A stretch of 64,000 nucleotides of DNA from Candidatus Ruthturnera sp. Tsphm01 (GCA_030142985.1 CP125320.1:687639-751638), one strand, 5' to 3'. Counted from the stretch's first letter, positions 45,176 to 55,126 are shown. Made by a program: numbers and translations. The notes: generated from the sequence alone by a model not told the origin.

Positions 45176-47923
45176 ATGGAAAAAACTTACAACCCCAAAC
45201 AAATTGAAGAAAAATTTTGTTTACTTTGGGAAGATAAAAACCTGTTCTCATCTGATTCAAACACCATTAGCAAAAATGCATATTGCATTATGTTACCACC
45301 CCCAAATGTTACAGGCTCGCTACACATGGGGCATGCTTTCCAGCATACGATTATGGACATATTAACGCGCTATCATCGTGCAAATGGCGAGCAAACTCTT
45401 TGGCAACCAGGTACAGACCATGCAGGCATTGCCACACAAATAGTGGTTGAGCGTCAATTAGCAGTACAAGACATAACTCGTCATGAGATTGGTCGGGATA
45501 AATTTATTGATAAAATTTGGGATTGGAAAGCACAATCTGGCGGCACAATCACTTCACAAATGCGCAGGCTTGGCTCATCAGTTGATTGGAAAAAAGAACG
45601 ATTTACCATGGATGATGGCTTATCTAACGCCGTTAAAAAAGTATTCATACAACTCTTTCAAGAGGGGCTTATTTATCGTGGTAAGCGCTTGGTTAATTGG
45701 GATCCAGTATTACATACTGCCGTATCCGACCTTGAAGTCATTAGCACCGAAGAACAAGGCTCGCTTTGGTACATGCGTTATCCTATAACCAATACTGACA
45801 AGGTAATGATTGTTGCAACCACACGCCCTGAAACCATGCTAGGAGATAGTGCCGTTGCTGTTCACCCAGATGATAGGCGTTATACACATCTGATTGGCAA
45901 AACCATTGACTTACCCCTAACCAATCGAAAAATTCCAATCATTGCAGACGATTATGTTGACGTAGAATTTGGCACAGGCTGCGTTAAAATTACCCCTGCT
46001 CATGACTTTAACGACTATGAAATGGGGTTACGTCATCATTTAGATGTTATTAACATCTTAACTGATGATGCTAGAATTAATAGCGTGGTTGATAGTGCCT
46101 ACACAGGCATGGATAGATTTAAAGCGCGCAAGCAAATCGTTCAAGATTTAGATAATCAGGATTTGCTAGAAAAAATTGAGCCACATAAATTGATGATACC
46201 GCGTGGCGATAGAACAAATGCAGTTATTGAACCTTATTTAACTGACCAATGGTTTGTTAAAATCAAACCATTAGCCCAACCTGCCATTGATGCGGTTAAA
46301 AATGGGGATATTCGTTTTATTCCTGAAAACTGGAACAAAACTTATTTTAACTGGATGGATAGCATTCAAGATTGGTGCATTTCTCGCCAAATTTGGTGGG
46401 GACATCGCATTCCTGCATGGTATGACGACAAAGGCAATATATTTGTTGCAGACTCACTTGAGCAAGCACAAAAACAAGCAGGAGAAGGCGTCACCCTTAC
46501 TCAAGATGAAGATGTGCTTGATACTTGGTTTTCCTCGGCTTTATGGCCATTTTCAACCCTAGGCTGGCCTGAAAAAACGCCTGATTTATCGCGCTTCTAT
46601 CCAACTGATGTGCTGGTCACTGGCTTTGATATTATCTTTTTTTGGGTGGCTCGTATGATTATGTTTGGGCTTAAATTTACAGGCAAAGTACCCTTTAAAG
46701 ACATTTATATCACTGGCTTAATCAAAGACGGGCAAGGGCAAAAAATGTCTAAATCCAAAGGCAATGTGCTTGACCCAATTGATTTAATCGATGGCATTAC
46801 TTTGCAAAATCTACTTAAAAAACGCACGCAAGGGTTAATGCAACCGAAAATGGCAGAAAAAATCAGAAAGCAAACCGAAAAAGAGTTTGCTGATGGTATT
46901 CCAGCCTTTGGTACTGATGCACTACGCTTTACTTTCTCTACCTTGGCTTCTTTTGGTCGTGATATTAAGTTTGATTTAAAACGAGTTGAAGGCTATCGTA
47001 ATTTTTGTAACAAACTTTGGAATGCTTCACGTTTCGTATTAATGAAACTTGAAGGTGAAACCATTGATACTAATGCACAATTATCAACAGCTGACAAATG
47101 GATTTTATCTCGCTTGCAAAGCACTAAAACTAATGTTGAAAAGCATTTAAATGATTATCGCCTTGATTTAATGAGTCAAACTTTATATGAGTTTGTTTGG
47201 CATGACTATTGTGATTGGTATCTTGAATTGTCTAAGGCATTATTACAAGATGATACGAGCAAAGCAGGTACACAAGCCACTTTAATCAAAGTTCTAAATG
47301 AAATAGTGACTCTGTTACACCCTATCATTCCATTTATCACTGAGGAAATTTTTGAGCAATGTAATGTAATTACAAACTGTGATAACTCGAGTTTAATGAC
47401 TCAACCCTATCCAAGAGCAGTTAATAATCTAATATCCACCAAGGCCGAGGCAGAAATTAAATGGCTACAAGCCTTTATTTTAGGCATTCGCCAAATTCGT
47501 GGTGAAATGAACATTCCACCCTCAAAACCACTACCTTGCTTTGTACAAAACTTTAACGCTACGGATGAGCAATATCTGGCTAACAATATAGGTATTCTAA
47601 ACTCACTAGCAAAAATGAAAAGTATTGATAAGTTAACCGCCACCGAACAAGCGCCAGAATCAGCCACTGCCTTAATTAATGATATGAAAATTTTCATTCC
47701 ATTGGCTGGCTTGATTGATAAAAACCAAGAAATCACGCGCCTTAATAAAGAAATTGAAAAATTAGAAAAGCAAAAAAATCAGTTTGAGGGTAAATTAAAC
47801 AATGAAAATTTTATAAAAGGTGCGCCTGAGGCGATCATTAATATAAAAAGAGAAAGACTAGCCACAACACTGTCTGCTATTCATGATTTTAACAATCAAC
47901 TTAAAAAAATATCCAGTTTATGA
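45176..47923 (+). CDS. valS: Valyl-tRNA synthetase
   Basis: A 915-residue class Ia synthetase. PPPNVTGSLHMGHAF is the HIGH site and KMSKSKGNVLDP the KMSKS loop. The CP1 editing domain (ATTRPETMLGDSAVAVHPDD) and WISRQ-type WCISRQIWWGHRIPAWY are present. The C-terminal tRNA-binding coiled coil covers about residues 845-915. A TATAAT at 45141-45146 may be the -10 box. It overlaps the next gene by 4 nt (ATGA). Confidence 0.97.
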   Translation: MEKTYNPKQIEEKFCLLWEDKNLFSSDSNTISKNAYCIMLPPPNVTGSLHMGHAFQHTIMDILTRYHRANGEQTLWQPGTDHAGIATQIVVERQLAVQDITRHEIGRDKFIDKIWDWKAQSGGTITSQMRRLGSSVDWKKERFTMDDGLSNAVKKVFIQLFQEGLIYRGKRLVNWDPVLHTAVSDLEVISTEEQGSLWYMRYPITNTDKVMIVATTRPETMLGDSAVAVHPDDRRYTHLIGKTIDLPLTNRKIPIIADDYVDVEFGTGCVKITPAHDFNDYEMGLRHHLDVINILTDDARINSVVDSAYTGMDRFKARKQIVQDLDNQDLLEKIEPHKLMIPRGDRTNAVIEPYLTDQWFVKIKPLAQPAIDAVKNGDIRFIPENWNKTYFNWMDSIQDWCISRQIWWGHRIPAWYDDKGNIFVADSLEQAQKQAGEGVTLTQDEDVLDTWFSSALWPFSTLGWPEKTPDLSRFYPTDVLVTGFDIIFFWVARMIMFGLKFTGKVPFKDIYITGLIKDGQGQKMSKSKGNVLDPIDLIDGITLQNLLKKRTQGLMQPKMAEKIRKQTEKEFADGIPAFGTDALRFTFSTLASFGRDIKFDLKRVEGYRNFCNKLWNASRFVLMKLEGETIDTNAQLSTADKWILSRLQSTKTNVEKHLNDYRLDLMSQTLYEFVWHDYCDWYLELSKALLQDDTSKAGTQATLIKVLNEIVTLLHPIIPFITEEIFEQCNVITNCDNSSLMTQPYPRAVNNLISTKAEAEIKWLQAFILGIRQIRGEMNIPPSKPLPCFVQNFNATDEQYLANNIGILNSLAKMKSIDKLTATEQAPESATALINDMKIFIPLAGLIDKNQEITRLNKEIEKLEKQKNQFEGKLNNENFIKGAPEAIINIKRERLATTLSAIHDFNNQLKKISSL

Positions 47924-48570
47924 ATTTTATTAAATATTTATTACTAATAAGTGTGCTAATTAGCACACTTATTCATGCAAAATCATTCGTGTATATCACT
48001 GACCAAGTAGACATTCCAATGCGCGAGAATAAAACATTTGGTGATAATATAGTGCGCTCTTTATCTTCTGGGTCAAAACTCTCCATCTTACAAGCCACTG
48101 AAGATGGCTGGACTCAAGTTAAATATGAGAACTCAACAGGCTGGGTCATTTCAAGATATTTATCTAACAATCCATCCGCAAGATTGCAATTAGAAAAGCT
48201 TAAACGAAGTCATAATGCCAATAAATTATTAACATCCAAGCAAAATAAAAGGAATACAGCGCTTGGAAAACAAATCAAAACCTTAAAAAGTCAAAACACC
48301 AAGCTTTCTGTGCAAATTAGCAAATCTCAAGCTGAAAAGCAACATGTTGAGCAAATCTATAAAGATGCACTAAAACTTGAACATTCTAACGAAAAGCTCA
48401 CCACACAAGTATTACAACTAAAAGTTGAAATTCAACTATTAGAGAACAACAACACCGCCACACAAGAGTCTAGTTCTCGCAATTGGTTCATTACAGGTGG
48501 CTTGATGTTATTTTTTGGCATTATGATAGGTTTCATTTTTCCAAGCTTTGTTAACCGCAGGAGATATTAA
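47920..48570 (+). CDS. SH3-domain membrane protein (TIGR04211/YgiM type)
   Basis: A 216-residue protein: signal peptide (1-20), an SH3b domain (about 23-90: [22 protein letters not shown] and [20 protein letters not shown], in parts), a coiled coil (about 95-180), and one C-terminal membrane helix (about 190-210) with a basic tail. This is the YgiM plan, a periplasmic protein anchored at its C terminus, perhaps binding peptidoglycan. It is sandwiched between valS and guaB with overlaps at both ends. Confidence 0.85.
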   Translation: MNFIKYLLLISVLISTLIHAKSFVYITDQVDIPMRENKTFGDNIVRSLSSGSKLSILQATEDGWTQVKYENSTGWVISRYLSNNPSARLQLEKLKRSHNANKLLTSKQNKRNTALGKQIKTLKSQNTKLSVQISKSQAEKQHVEQIYKDALKLEHSNEKLTTQVLQLKVEIQLLENNNTATQESSSRNWFITGGLMLFFGIMIGFIFPSFVNRRRY

Positions 48571-50030
48571 TGAATTTACTAAAAACCGCATACACATTTG
48601 ATGACGTATTACTAGTACCCGCACACTCAAAAACCATGCCAAAAGAAGTAAGTCTAACGACGCAATTAACTAAAAACATTACCCTTAATACACCCATTCT
48701 TTCAGCAGCAATGGACACTGTAACTGAGTCCAAACTGGCTATTACTATTGCCCAAGAAGGTGGTATTGGTATTATTCATAAAAATATGTCAGTGGCAGAA
48801 CAAGCCAATGAAGTACGCCGTGTCAAACGCTTTGAATCAGGTATTATCAGAGAGCCAATCACTATCTCACCAAAAGCAACTATTGCTGATGTCTTTAAAA
48901 TGCAACAACGGCACAACATTTCTGCCTTACCTGTGGTTGAGGGTAATATTATTGTCGGCTTAGTCACAGGTAGAGATGTAAGATTCGAAACCCGTTTAGG
49001 TGAATTGGTTAAAAACGTCATGACCCCACAAAACAAATTAATTACCGTTCAAGAAGGTACAGACATGAACGAGGTAAGATCATTATTACAAAAACATCGC
49101 ATTGAGCGTGTTGTCATAACCGATGATACATTTAACCTTAAAGGTATGATTAATGTCAGTGATATTCAAAAATCAACAGATTTTCCTAATGCTTGCAAAG
49201 ACTCAGAAGAGCGTTTGCGCGTAGGTGCTGCTGTTGGTGTTAGTGCTGGCACAAGTAAGCGTATTGATGCACTTGTTGAAGCGGGTATGGACGTTATTGT
49301 TATTGACACTGCTCATGGGCACTCTCAAGGCGTGCTTGATAGAGTTGCAAAAACCAAAATCAAACATCCAAACTTGGCTATTATTGCTGGCAATATCGCC
49401 ACAGGTGCAGCGGCGCTAGATTTAGTCAAAGCAGGTGCAGATTGTGTAAAAGTAGGTATTGGTCCAGGTAGTATTTGCACCACTCGTATTGTTGCTGGTG
49501 TAGGTGTACCACAAATCAGTGCTATTTCAGAAGTGGCAGACGCACTCAAAGGTACGGGCATACCGCTCATTGCCGATGGTGGCATTCGTTATTCTGGTGA
49601 CATTGCTAAAGCATTCGCTGCTGGTGCATACTCCGTTATGTTAGGTTCAATGCTAGCAGGTACCGAAGAATCTCCAGGCGAGGTTGAACTTTACCAAGGA
49701 CGTTCTTACAAGTCCTATCGTGGCATGGGCTCATTAGGTGCAATGAACCAAGCACATGGCTCATCTGATCGCTATTTTCAATCAGATTCAAAAGCTGACA
49801 AACTAGTACCAGAAGGTGTTGAAGGTCGTGTTCCATTTAAAGGCTCTATGCGCCCCATCATTCACCAAATGGTTGGCGGTGTTAGATCTTCTATGGGCTA
49901 CACTGGTTGTGATACGTTAGAAAAAATGCGCACAAACGCACAATTCGTACAAGTCACCTCAGCAGGCATGATTGAATCCCATGTTCACGATGTATCCATT
50001 ACAAAAGAAGCGCCAAACTACCATCAATAA
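48570..50030 (+). CDS. guaB: Inosine-5'-monophosphate dehydrogenase
   Basis: A 486-residue IMPDH that commits IMP to GMP synthesis. [11 protein letters not shown] opens the barrel; two CBS domains lie at about residues 90-200; the catalytic cysteine sits in [12 protein letters not shown], and [10 protein letters not shown] is the flap. guaA, the normal partner, does not follow. The start shares a base with the preceding stop (TAATG). Confidence 0.97.
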   Translation: MNLLKTAYTFDDVLLVPAHSKTMPKEVSLTTQLTKNITLNTPILSAAMDTVTESKLAITIAQEGGIGIIHKNMSVAEQANEVRRVKRFESGIIREPITISPKATIADVFKMQQRHNISALPVVEGNIIVGLVTGRDVRFETRLGELVKNVMTPQNKLITVQEGTDMNEVRSLLQKHRIERVVITDDTFNLKGMINVSDIQKSTDFPNACKDSEERLRVGAAVGVSAGTSKRIDALVEAGMDVIVIDTAHGHSQGVLDRVAKTKIKHPNLAIIAGNIATGAAALDLVKAGADCVKVGIGPGSICTTRIVAGVGVPQISAISEVADALKGTGIPLIADGGIRYSGDIAKAFAAGAYSVMLGSMLAGTEESPGEVELYQGRSYKSYRGMGSLGAMNQAHGSSDRYFQSDSKADKLVPEGVEGRVPFKGSMRPIIHQMVGGVRSSMGYTGCDTLEKMRTNAQFVQVTSAGMIESHVHDVSITKEAPNYHQ

Positions 50031-50088
50031 TCATCAAACTTTCTCACCAAGATTCCTTTTGCTTGTTTAGCCAAAAAATACCACAAAA

Positions 50089-51201
50089 GTGATTCGTTTT
50101 GGACAAATTTCTGAGCAAGAATTTTTAACCAGTTATTGGCAAAAAAAGCCAGTACTAATCAAACAAGCGCTACCTGATTTCATCACGCCCATCATGCCTG
50201 ATAAATTAGCTGGTCTTTCACTCGAAGAAGAGTTTGAATCAAGGTTAATTACTGGTTCAATCGCCAATCAAAAATGGTCGCTAACCAATGGTCCATTTTT
50301 AGAAAATACATTCGCCAATTTACCAGAGCAAGATTGGACGCTATTAGTCCAAGGGGTTGATAGATATATCAACGAAGTGCACCAGCTCATCAAGAAATTT
50401 GACTTTATACCACGTTGGCGATTTGACGATGTCATGATATCTTATGCAACTTTAGGCGGCAGTGTTGGTCCACACATGGATTATTACGATGTATTTTTAT
50501 TACAAGGTAGTGGTGAACGTCGCTGGCATATTAGCACCAAACATTGTGAATTAGACAATTATTTAGCCAACACCCCACTTAGGATTATGAGCGCCTTTCA
50601 ACCTGAACAAATATTTAATGTTGAACCAGGAGATATACTCTATATACCACCCAAAGTTGCACATCACGGCATTAGCCTAGACGACAATTGCACCACCCTG
50701 TCGTTTGGCTATCGCGCTTATTCAGCCAAAGAGATGTATGAATTTATTAACAAACCCTGCCCAAAAGAACAAGCTAATCAATACTATCAAGATCCAACTT
50801 GGGACAATACCAACACCCCGGCCTTAATTTCTAATTCTGCTATAAAACAAGCCAATAAAATTCTTAACATGAGTGCTCATGAATTCGCCAAGTTTGTCAC
50901 CAAACTTGATATCCTAGATAGTCAAATTCTACAAAATTTTGAGTTTGACATTCAAACAGAAAACTTCAATATAAACGCACACTACGAACTTCACCCTGTT
51001 TGTAAAGTTGCTTACCTATTAGAACATGGGCTTGTTAAAATATTTATCAACGCTAAGATGTTTGATGTTAAAAACTATGACACTAATATCTTGTTGCAAT
51101 TTTGCAACACTAGACGCACCCAAAATACACGATTATCTAAACAGTTATTCAAATTAAATTTATTAAAGGAAAATATTAATTACCTTCATCTTTCCATTTA
51201 G
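50089..51201 (+). CDS. roxA: Ribosomal protein L16 3-hydroxylase RoxA (YcfD)
   Basis: A 370-residue JmjC-fold oxygenase that hydroxylates an arginine of ribosomal protein L16 using Fe(II), O2 and 2-oxoglutarate. The metal site is His129 and Asp131 in VGPHMDYYDVF with the distal His in KVAHHGIS. LLQGSGERRWHI and the C-terminal winged-helix region match YcfD. It starts with GTG (50089). The 3' end lies 25 nt before an insertion sequence, but the protein looks full length. Confidence 0.9.
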   Translation: MIRFGQISEQEFLTSYWQKKPVLIKQALPDFITPIMPDKLAGLSLEEEFESRLITGSIANQKWSLTNGPFLENTFANLPEQDWTLLVQGVDRYINEVHQLIKKFDFIPRWRFDDVMISYATLGGSVGPHMDYYDVFLLQGSGERRWHISTKHCELDNYLANTPLRIMSAFQPEQIFNVEPGDILYIPPKVAHHGISLDDNCTTLSFGYRAYSAKEMYEFINKPCPKEQANQYYQDPTWDNTNTPALISNSAIKQANKILNMSAHEFAKFVTKLDILDSQILQNFEFDIQTENFNINAHYELHPVCKVAYLLEHGLVKIFINAKMFDVKNYDTNILLQFCNTRRTQNTRLSKQLFKLNLLKENINYLHLSI

Positions 51202-51274
51202 TTCTAGGCTTATTCTTTCTTGGTCTTGTAATCCTCCCATTTTTAACCACTGCTAAAAATAGAATTTCCGTTGT

Positions 51275-52072
51275 TTAAATAGCCTCAAGTAGCTTTCTTG
51301 GTGGAATACCACCAATCGAACTATGAGGTCGTTCGTTATTATATACCCACATCCATTGTGTTGCTAACGATTGAGCGTGCTCAATCGAATCAAAAATATG
51401 CATATTCAACCATTCGTTTCTTGCTGTTCTGTTAAATCTTTCTATATAGGCATTTTGGGTTGGTTTGCCTGGTTGTATATACATAAGCTCAATATCCATT
51501 GCTTGTGCCCATTCTCTGAGTATATGAGATATATATTCTGGACCATTATCACATCTGATGGCTTTGGGTTTGCTACGCCATTGAATAAGTTGCTCTAATG
51601 ATTGAATCACTCGTTGTGCTGGTAATGAGTGGTCTATTTCAATGCTTAGACACTCTCTGTTGTAATCATCAATCACATTAAAGGTTCTAATTTTTCTACC
51701 TGTATTTAAAGAGTCTGACATAAAATCCATTGACCAAATTTGATTGATTGTCATTGGTACGCTTAAAGCTTGTGGCTTATCGCGTTTGATTCTTCTTCTA
51801 GGCTTAATCCTAAGATTGAGTTCTAGTTGCCTGTAAATACGATACACACGCTTGTGATTCCACCTAAAACCTTTTATGTTACGTAAATACATAAAGCACA
51901 ATCCAAATCCCCATTGCTTGTGTGTTGTGGTTAATCGCAATAACCAATCAGCAATTAGCTCATTCTCGGATGATAACTTTGGCTCGTACCGATAACATGT
52001 CTCGCTGATCTTAAAAGCCTGGCAAGCTAATCGTGCTGTTACTCTGTGTTTATTAATACTCTGCTTGACCAT
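51275..52072 (-). CDS. IS3-family transposase OrfB (DDE integrase domain)
   Basis: A 265-residue catalytic half. An HTH_21-like start (VTARLACQAFKISETCYRY) precedes the rve core with the DDE triad: D in SMDFMSDSL, D in IRCDNGPEY, and E in NAYIERFNRTARNEWL. The end NNERPHSSIGGIPPRKLLEA is typical. The frame stays open upstream of its ATG to the AAAAAAG slip site, so the active product is an OrfAB fusion; stand-alone OrfB is a possible minor product. Confidence 0.93.
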   Translation of the reverse strand: MVKQSINKHRVTARLACQAFKISETCYRYEPKLSSENELIADWLLRLTTTHKQWGFGLCFMYLRNIKGFRWNHKRVYRIYRQLELNLRIKPRRRIKRDKPQALSVPMTINQIWSMDFMSDSLNTGRKIRTFNVIDDYNRECLSIEIDHSLPAQRVIQSLEQLIQWRSKPKAIRCDNGPEYISHILREWAQAMDIELMYIQPGKPTQNAYIERFNRTARNEWLNMHIFDSIEHAQSLATQWMWVYNNERPHSSIGGIPPRKLLEAI

Positions 52073-52092
52073 CTTCTTACGTAAAGATGGTC

Positions 52093-52359
52093 TTAAAACT
52101 TTTTTGTTAATGCCTCTTGTACAATCATTGCCTTTAAGCGCTCATCGGCGTACATCTTCTTAAGCCTTGTATTCTCTGCTTCAAGTTCTTTAAGTCTAGT
52201 TATCATTGATGTATCCATGCCGCCATATTTAGCACGCCATTTATAAAAAGTGGCACTGCTCATACTGTGCTCTCTGCATAGTTCAGATACTGGCGTACCT
52301 GCTTGTGCTTGATTAAGAATTTGCATGATTTGTGAATCTGATTTACGTGTTGTTTTCAT
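52093..52359 (-). CDS. IS3-family transposase OrfA (HTH)
   Basis: An 88-residue DNA-binding half with a helix-turn-helix (SDSQIMQILNQAQAGTPVSELCREH, in two parts) and a leucine-zipper-like tail (LKELEAENTRLKKMYADERL). It has a good AAGGAG ribosome-binding site 7 nt upstream. It ends at a TAA just past the AAAAAAG heptamer. Confidence 0.93.
   Translation of the reverse strand: MKTTRKSDSQIMQILNQAQAGTPVSELCREHSMSSATFYKWRAKYGGMDTSMITRLKELEAENTRLKKMYADERLKAMIVQEALTKKF
52099..52105 (-). promoter_or_regulatory. Programmed -1 frameshift heptamer A AAA AAG
   Basis: On the minus strand the zero frame reads ACA AAA AAG TTT TAA; slipping back one base gives AAA AAA GTT TTA AGA CCA and runs openly into orfB (KVLRPSLRKK then MVKQS). 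This is the canonical IS3-family heptamer in the right phase. Confidence 0.85.
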
Positions 52360-52430
52360 TTGAATCTCCTTATGTTTTGATTATAAGAAAATTCTACTTT
52401 TATTGGGTGTTAATTTTTGGGAGGATTACA

Positions 52431-52879
52431 AAACTTAGTGAGCGCATAACAAAACTAGGAAAATCCATATCAAACAATCCAAACAACCCCAAACTTTTTA
52501 ACAAAGCAATCAATGCTTTAAAACAAGGAAAAAACAAAACAGCAAACGACTTATTTGCACAAATAGCAAAAAACAACGTCAACACAATAAAAATAGTCGC
52601 AGAAGTGGCTTTTCAACGAGTACAAATTGCCAAAGATGATATTTGTTATACAGACGCTTTAAAACACTATCAAACAGCCCATTATTTGGCACCAGAAAAT
52701 ACACCTTATCTTAATGAACTTGGGCGCTTATTTATAACACATTGGGCGAGTATCAAAAAGCCATTGAATATTATGAATTAGCGGTGACTATATTGGGAAA
52801 AACTTTTGGGGTTGAACATCCACTCACAAAAATAGCAACTCAAAATTTAGCAAATGCAAAAAAAAGCACTGGCAAATAA
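52431..52879 (+). pseudogene. TPR-repeat protein fragment, 5' truncated by the IS and frameshifted
   Basis: Directly after the insertion sequence a frame reads TKLGKSISNNPNNPKLF, DALKHYQTAHYLAPENTPYL and ELGRLF, then shifts near 52735-52745 into LGEYQKAIEYYELAV and TFGVEHPLTKIATQNLAN, ending at a TAA at 52877-52879. These are TPR units of the kinesin-light-chain type. The start is lost, and no 5' part is seen on the other side of the element. The longer open frame that runs into the IS is an artefact. Confidence 0.8.
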
Positions 52880-52915
52880 ACAATAAAACCAAATAAGTCT
52901 GTTTAGAGAGCTTAT

Positions 52916-52944
52916 CTCATTTCCAAGCTCTGCTTGGGAATGAG
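52916..52944. repeat. Hairpin-forming palindrome, repeat-like
   Basis: CTCATTTCCAAGC and GCTTGGGAATGAG pair over 13 bp (one G-T) around a 3-nt loop. Motifs of the form CATTCCCAAGC...GCTTGGGAATG recur as dispersed palindromes in various proteobacterial genomes, so this may be one copy of such a family. No T run follows, so it is a poor terminator. Confidence 0.6.
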
Positions 52945-53007
52945 GAGTAACTTTTGACATTGTTGCCCATTAGGCGCTTTATCGCCTTTCCATATATAAT
53001 CTACAAG

Positions 53008-53270
53008 CACACCCAGTAAAATCAATCAAACAAAGCCAATGTATTTTATGAGCGATTTGCTGGTTAATGGCAAATCAATCAGAACATTCAATCTTTAGGA
53101 CGTTTAGTTGAGTGGCGTGGCAAATAAAATTCAATCAGATGTGATAATGGTCCTGAATATATTATCCAATTACTACGAGATTGGGCGCAAGCAAGTGATA
53201 TTGAGATTAAATACATCCAAACTAGGCAAGCCCACACAAAATGCCTATATTGAACGATTTAAATCACCAA
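53008..53270 (+). pseudogene. Decayed IS3-family transposase OrfB fragment
   Basis: Pieces of a rve-domain transposase appear in order: KINQTKPMYFMSDLLVNGKS, then a deletion, GRLVEWRGK with a stop, SIRCDNGPEYIIQLLRDWAQ, and after a one-base shift GKPTQNAYIERFK. The order matches OrfB of the neighbouring element but the residues differ (LLRDWAQASDIEIKYIQ against ILREWAQAMDIELMYIQ), so it is an older, related element. It ends at the mgtE 3' end. Confidence 0.85.
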
Positions 53271-54611
53271 TGAAGCCAGCCCTAAAAAAGCCACAAAACC
53301 AATAACATCAGTAATCGTCGTCAAAATAACACCACCAGCAAGTGCAGGGTCAATTTTGAATTTAACTAATAGTAAGGGTAAAAACGCACCTGAAAAAGCA
53401 GCAAAAATTAGGTTAACAATAACTGCCAATGCAATTACTAAACTTAGCATCAAATCTGAAAACCAAACATAAGTTGCCACACTGATCACCAAAGACCAGA
53501 CAATGCCATTTAAAAAGCCGATTGCTACTTCCTTGTTCATTAATACTTTAAGATTAGATGTGGTTACTCTACCCGTTGCAATGCCACGCGTTACCAAGAT
53601 AAGTGTTTGCGTACCAGCAATACCACCCATTGAAGCCACGACTGGCATTAAAATTGCCAGTGCAATTTTTGCTTGCAAAGTGGCTTCAAAAAGACCAATA
53701 AAAAAGACAGCAATAAAGACTGTAATCAAATTAACACCAAGCCAGATACTACGGCGTTTAGTGCTTTGCATAACAGGCGCAAACACATCCTCTTCCTCAT
53801 TCAAGCCCGCCATTGACATCACCGAATGTTCGGCTTCATCACGAATAACATCGACCACATCATCAATAGTAATACGACCAATTAGTTGATTATTTTCATC
53901 AACGACAGGGGCGGATATTAAATTTCGTTTTTCAAAAAGACTAACGACCTCACTATCAGTAGTGGCGGCTAAAATAGGTTTTAAATCCTTGTTAATAAGC
54001 GAATCAATATTTTGCTCGGCCTCATTAGTTAACAAAGTAGAAATGTAAATAGAGCCTAAATATTGATAGGTTCTATCAACCACAAACACCTGATCAGTAT
54101 CAATTGGCATTTCTTTTAATAGGCGCAGGTAACGAATAACTGTACGCACTGTCACATCATTGCGCACAGTGATAATATCAATATTCATCAAACCGCCAGC
54201 AGAATCTTCAGGATAAGACAGGACTCGTTTTAAATGGTCTTTATGTTTATAATCCAACGTTAATAGCAAATTGTGTAATGCCGATTCAGGCAATACAGGC
54301 ACAATGTCAGCCAAATCATCCATGTCCAAGCCTTCTGTGGCTTTTACAATGCCGTTAACATCCATCTTGCTTAACAATTGAGATTTGACATTTTCATTTA
54401 AATCTTTAAGAATATCACCTTGGGTTTCAGAATCAATATTCAACCAAAGCCGAGTTCTATTTTTAGGTGGCACACTTTCTAATAGACGAGCAATTTCAGC
54501 CGGATGCAAAGTGGCAAGTTGGGAGGTGGCTTCTTCATACTTCAAACCCTCCAAAGATGTCATTAATCTTTGGAGGCAATCTTTAAAAGAAGTATTTTTA
54601 ACTTCTGACAT
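53259..54611 (-). CDS. mgtE: Magnesium transporter MgtE
   Basis: A 450-residue MgtE: N-terminal superhelical domain (about 1-130), two CBS domains (about 135-255) that sense Mg2+, and five membrane helices (about 285-450). EDSAGGLMN, GSIYISTLL, MAGLNEEEDVF and the pore motif GGIAGTQTLILVTRGIA are visible. The last residues (FLGLASLVI) and stop lie at the junction with a decayed transposase, so the terminus may have been remade by an insertion. Still of normal length. Confidence 0.93.
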   Translation of the reverse strand: MSEVKNTSFKDCLQRLMTSLEGLKYEEATSQLATLHPAEIARLLESVPPKNRTRLWLNIDSETQGDILKDLNENVKSQLLSKMDVNGIVKATEGLDMDDLADIVPVLPESALHNLLLTLDYKHKDHLKRVLSYPEDSAGGLMNIDIITVRNDVTVRTVIRYLRLLKEMPIDTDQVFVVDRTYQYLGSIYISTLLTNEAEQNIDSLINKDLKPILAATTDSEVVSLFEKRNLISAPVVDENNQLIGRITIDDVVDVIRDEAEHSVMSMAGLNEEEDVFAPVMQSTKRRSIWLGVNLITVFIAVFFIGLFEATLQAKIALAILMPVVASMGGIAGTQTLILVTRGIATGRVTTSNLKVLMNKEVAIGFLNGIVWSLVISVATYVWFSDLMLSLVIALAVIVNLIFAAFSGAFLPLLLVKFKIDPALAGGVILTTITDVIGFVAFLGLASLVI

Positions 54612-54645
54612 GCTTGTTATTCTTAACTATTGAGCATATAAATAT

Positions 54646-54966
54646 TTAAATATTACTCAGATTGTTATTATTATTTTTTCTATGGTCATTTAATTTTTCT
54701 TTATGTTTTCTAATTTGAGCATCTAACTTATTAACCATTTGATCAATAGAATTATACATATTGCTACTTTCTGCTTTTGCAAACAAATCTGCACCGCTAA
54801 CATGGATTGTTGCCTCGGCTTTTTGCACATCTTTTTCAACTTCTAAAATCATGTTAATATTAATTACCTGATCAAAATGATGCTTTATTTTGGATAATTT
54901 TGTAAGAGAATGTTGTTTAATTGCCTCGGTAATATCAAGATGGTGACCAGAAATATTTAACTGCAT
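54646..54966 (-). CDS. hpf: Ribosome hibernation promoting factor (short HPF)
   Basis: A 106-residue HPF/YfiA-family protein that binds the 30S decoding site and drives 100S dimer formation in stationary phase. MQLNISGHHLDITEAIKQH and KVEKD-type VEKDVQKAEATIHVSGADLFAKAE are typical; the tail is Asn-rich. The ATG at 54966 is 5 nt after AAGGAG; a GTG two codons upstream is unlikely. rpoN, its usual neighbour, is not here. Confidence 0.9.
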   Translation of the reverse strand: MQLNISGHHLDITEAIKQHSLTKLSKIKHHFDQVININMILEVEKDVQKAEATIHVSGADLFAKAESSNMYNSIDQMVNKLDAQIRKHKEKLNDHRKNNNNNLSNI

Positions 54967-55085
54967 ATACACTCCTTAAATGTTATTGAAAAATCACTTA
55001 TATTAAAGCACAACTTTATGCCAAATTATAAAGTATTTGTGTATGTTTAAAGCAAATAAAATCCCATTAAGGCTTCTTTTGTGTG

Positions 55086-55091
55086 TATAAT
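55086..55091 (+). promoter_or_regulatory. Possible -10 element of the small gene at 55127
   Basis: TATAAT, a perfect -10 hexamer, lies 35 nt upstream of the ATG at 55127. No good -35 hexamer was found at the normal distance. Confidence 0.35.
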
Positions 55092-55126
55092 GACAGATTT
55101 ACTTACTTAAATATTTAGGAAACCAA

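Larger units (their letters stand above)
51227..52430 (-). mobile_element. IS3-family insertion sequence (IS407-like), apparently intact
   Basis: A 1204-bp element bounded by inverted repeats. The outer 13 bases TGTAATCCTCCCA are perfect (51227-51239 and 52418-52430) and similarity continues imperfectly for about 44 bases, ending in AGAATTT. It encodes orfA and orfB on the minus strand joined by a -1 frameshift site. Size, orfA motif (WRAKYGGMD) and terminal TG...CA are typical of the IS3 family, IS407 group. The flanks (GTCT left, AAAC right) do not form a target duplication. Confidence 0.9.

Noticed and set aside
52332-52781. Single 149-residue gene running out of the insertion sequence
   Set aside because: The first 33 codons lie within the IS end; the rest is a truncated, frameshifted TPR gene.
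53108-53305. 65-residue gene next to mgtE
   Set aside because: It joins pieces of a decayed transposase in mixed frames and runs antisense into mgtE.
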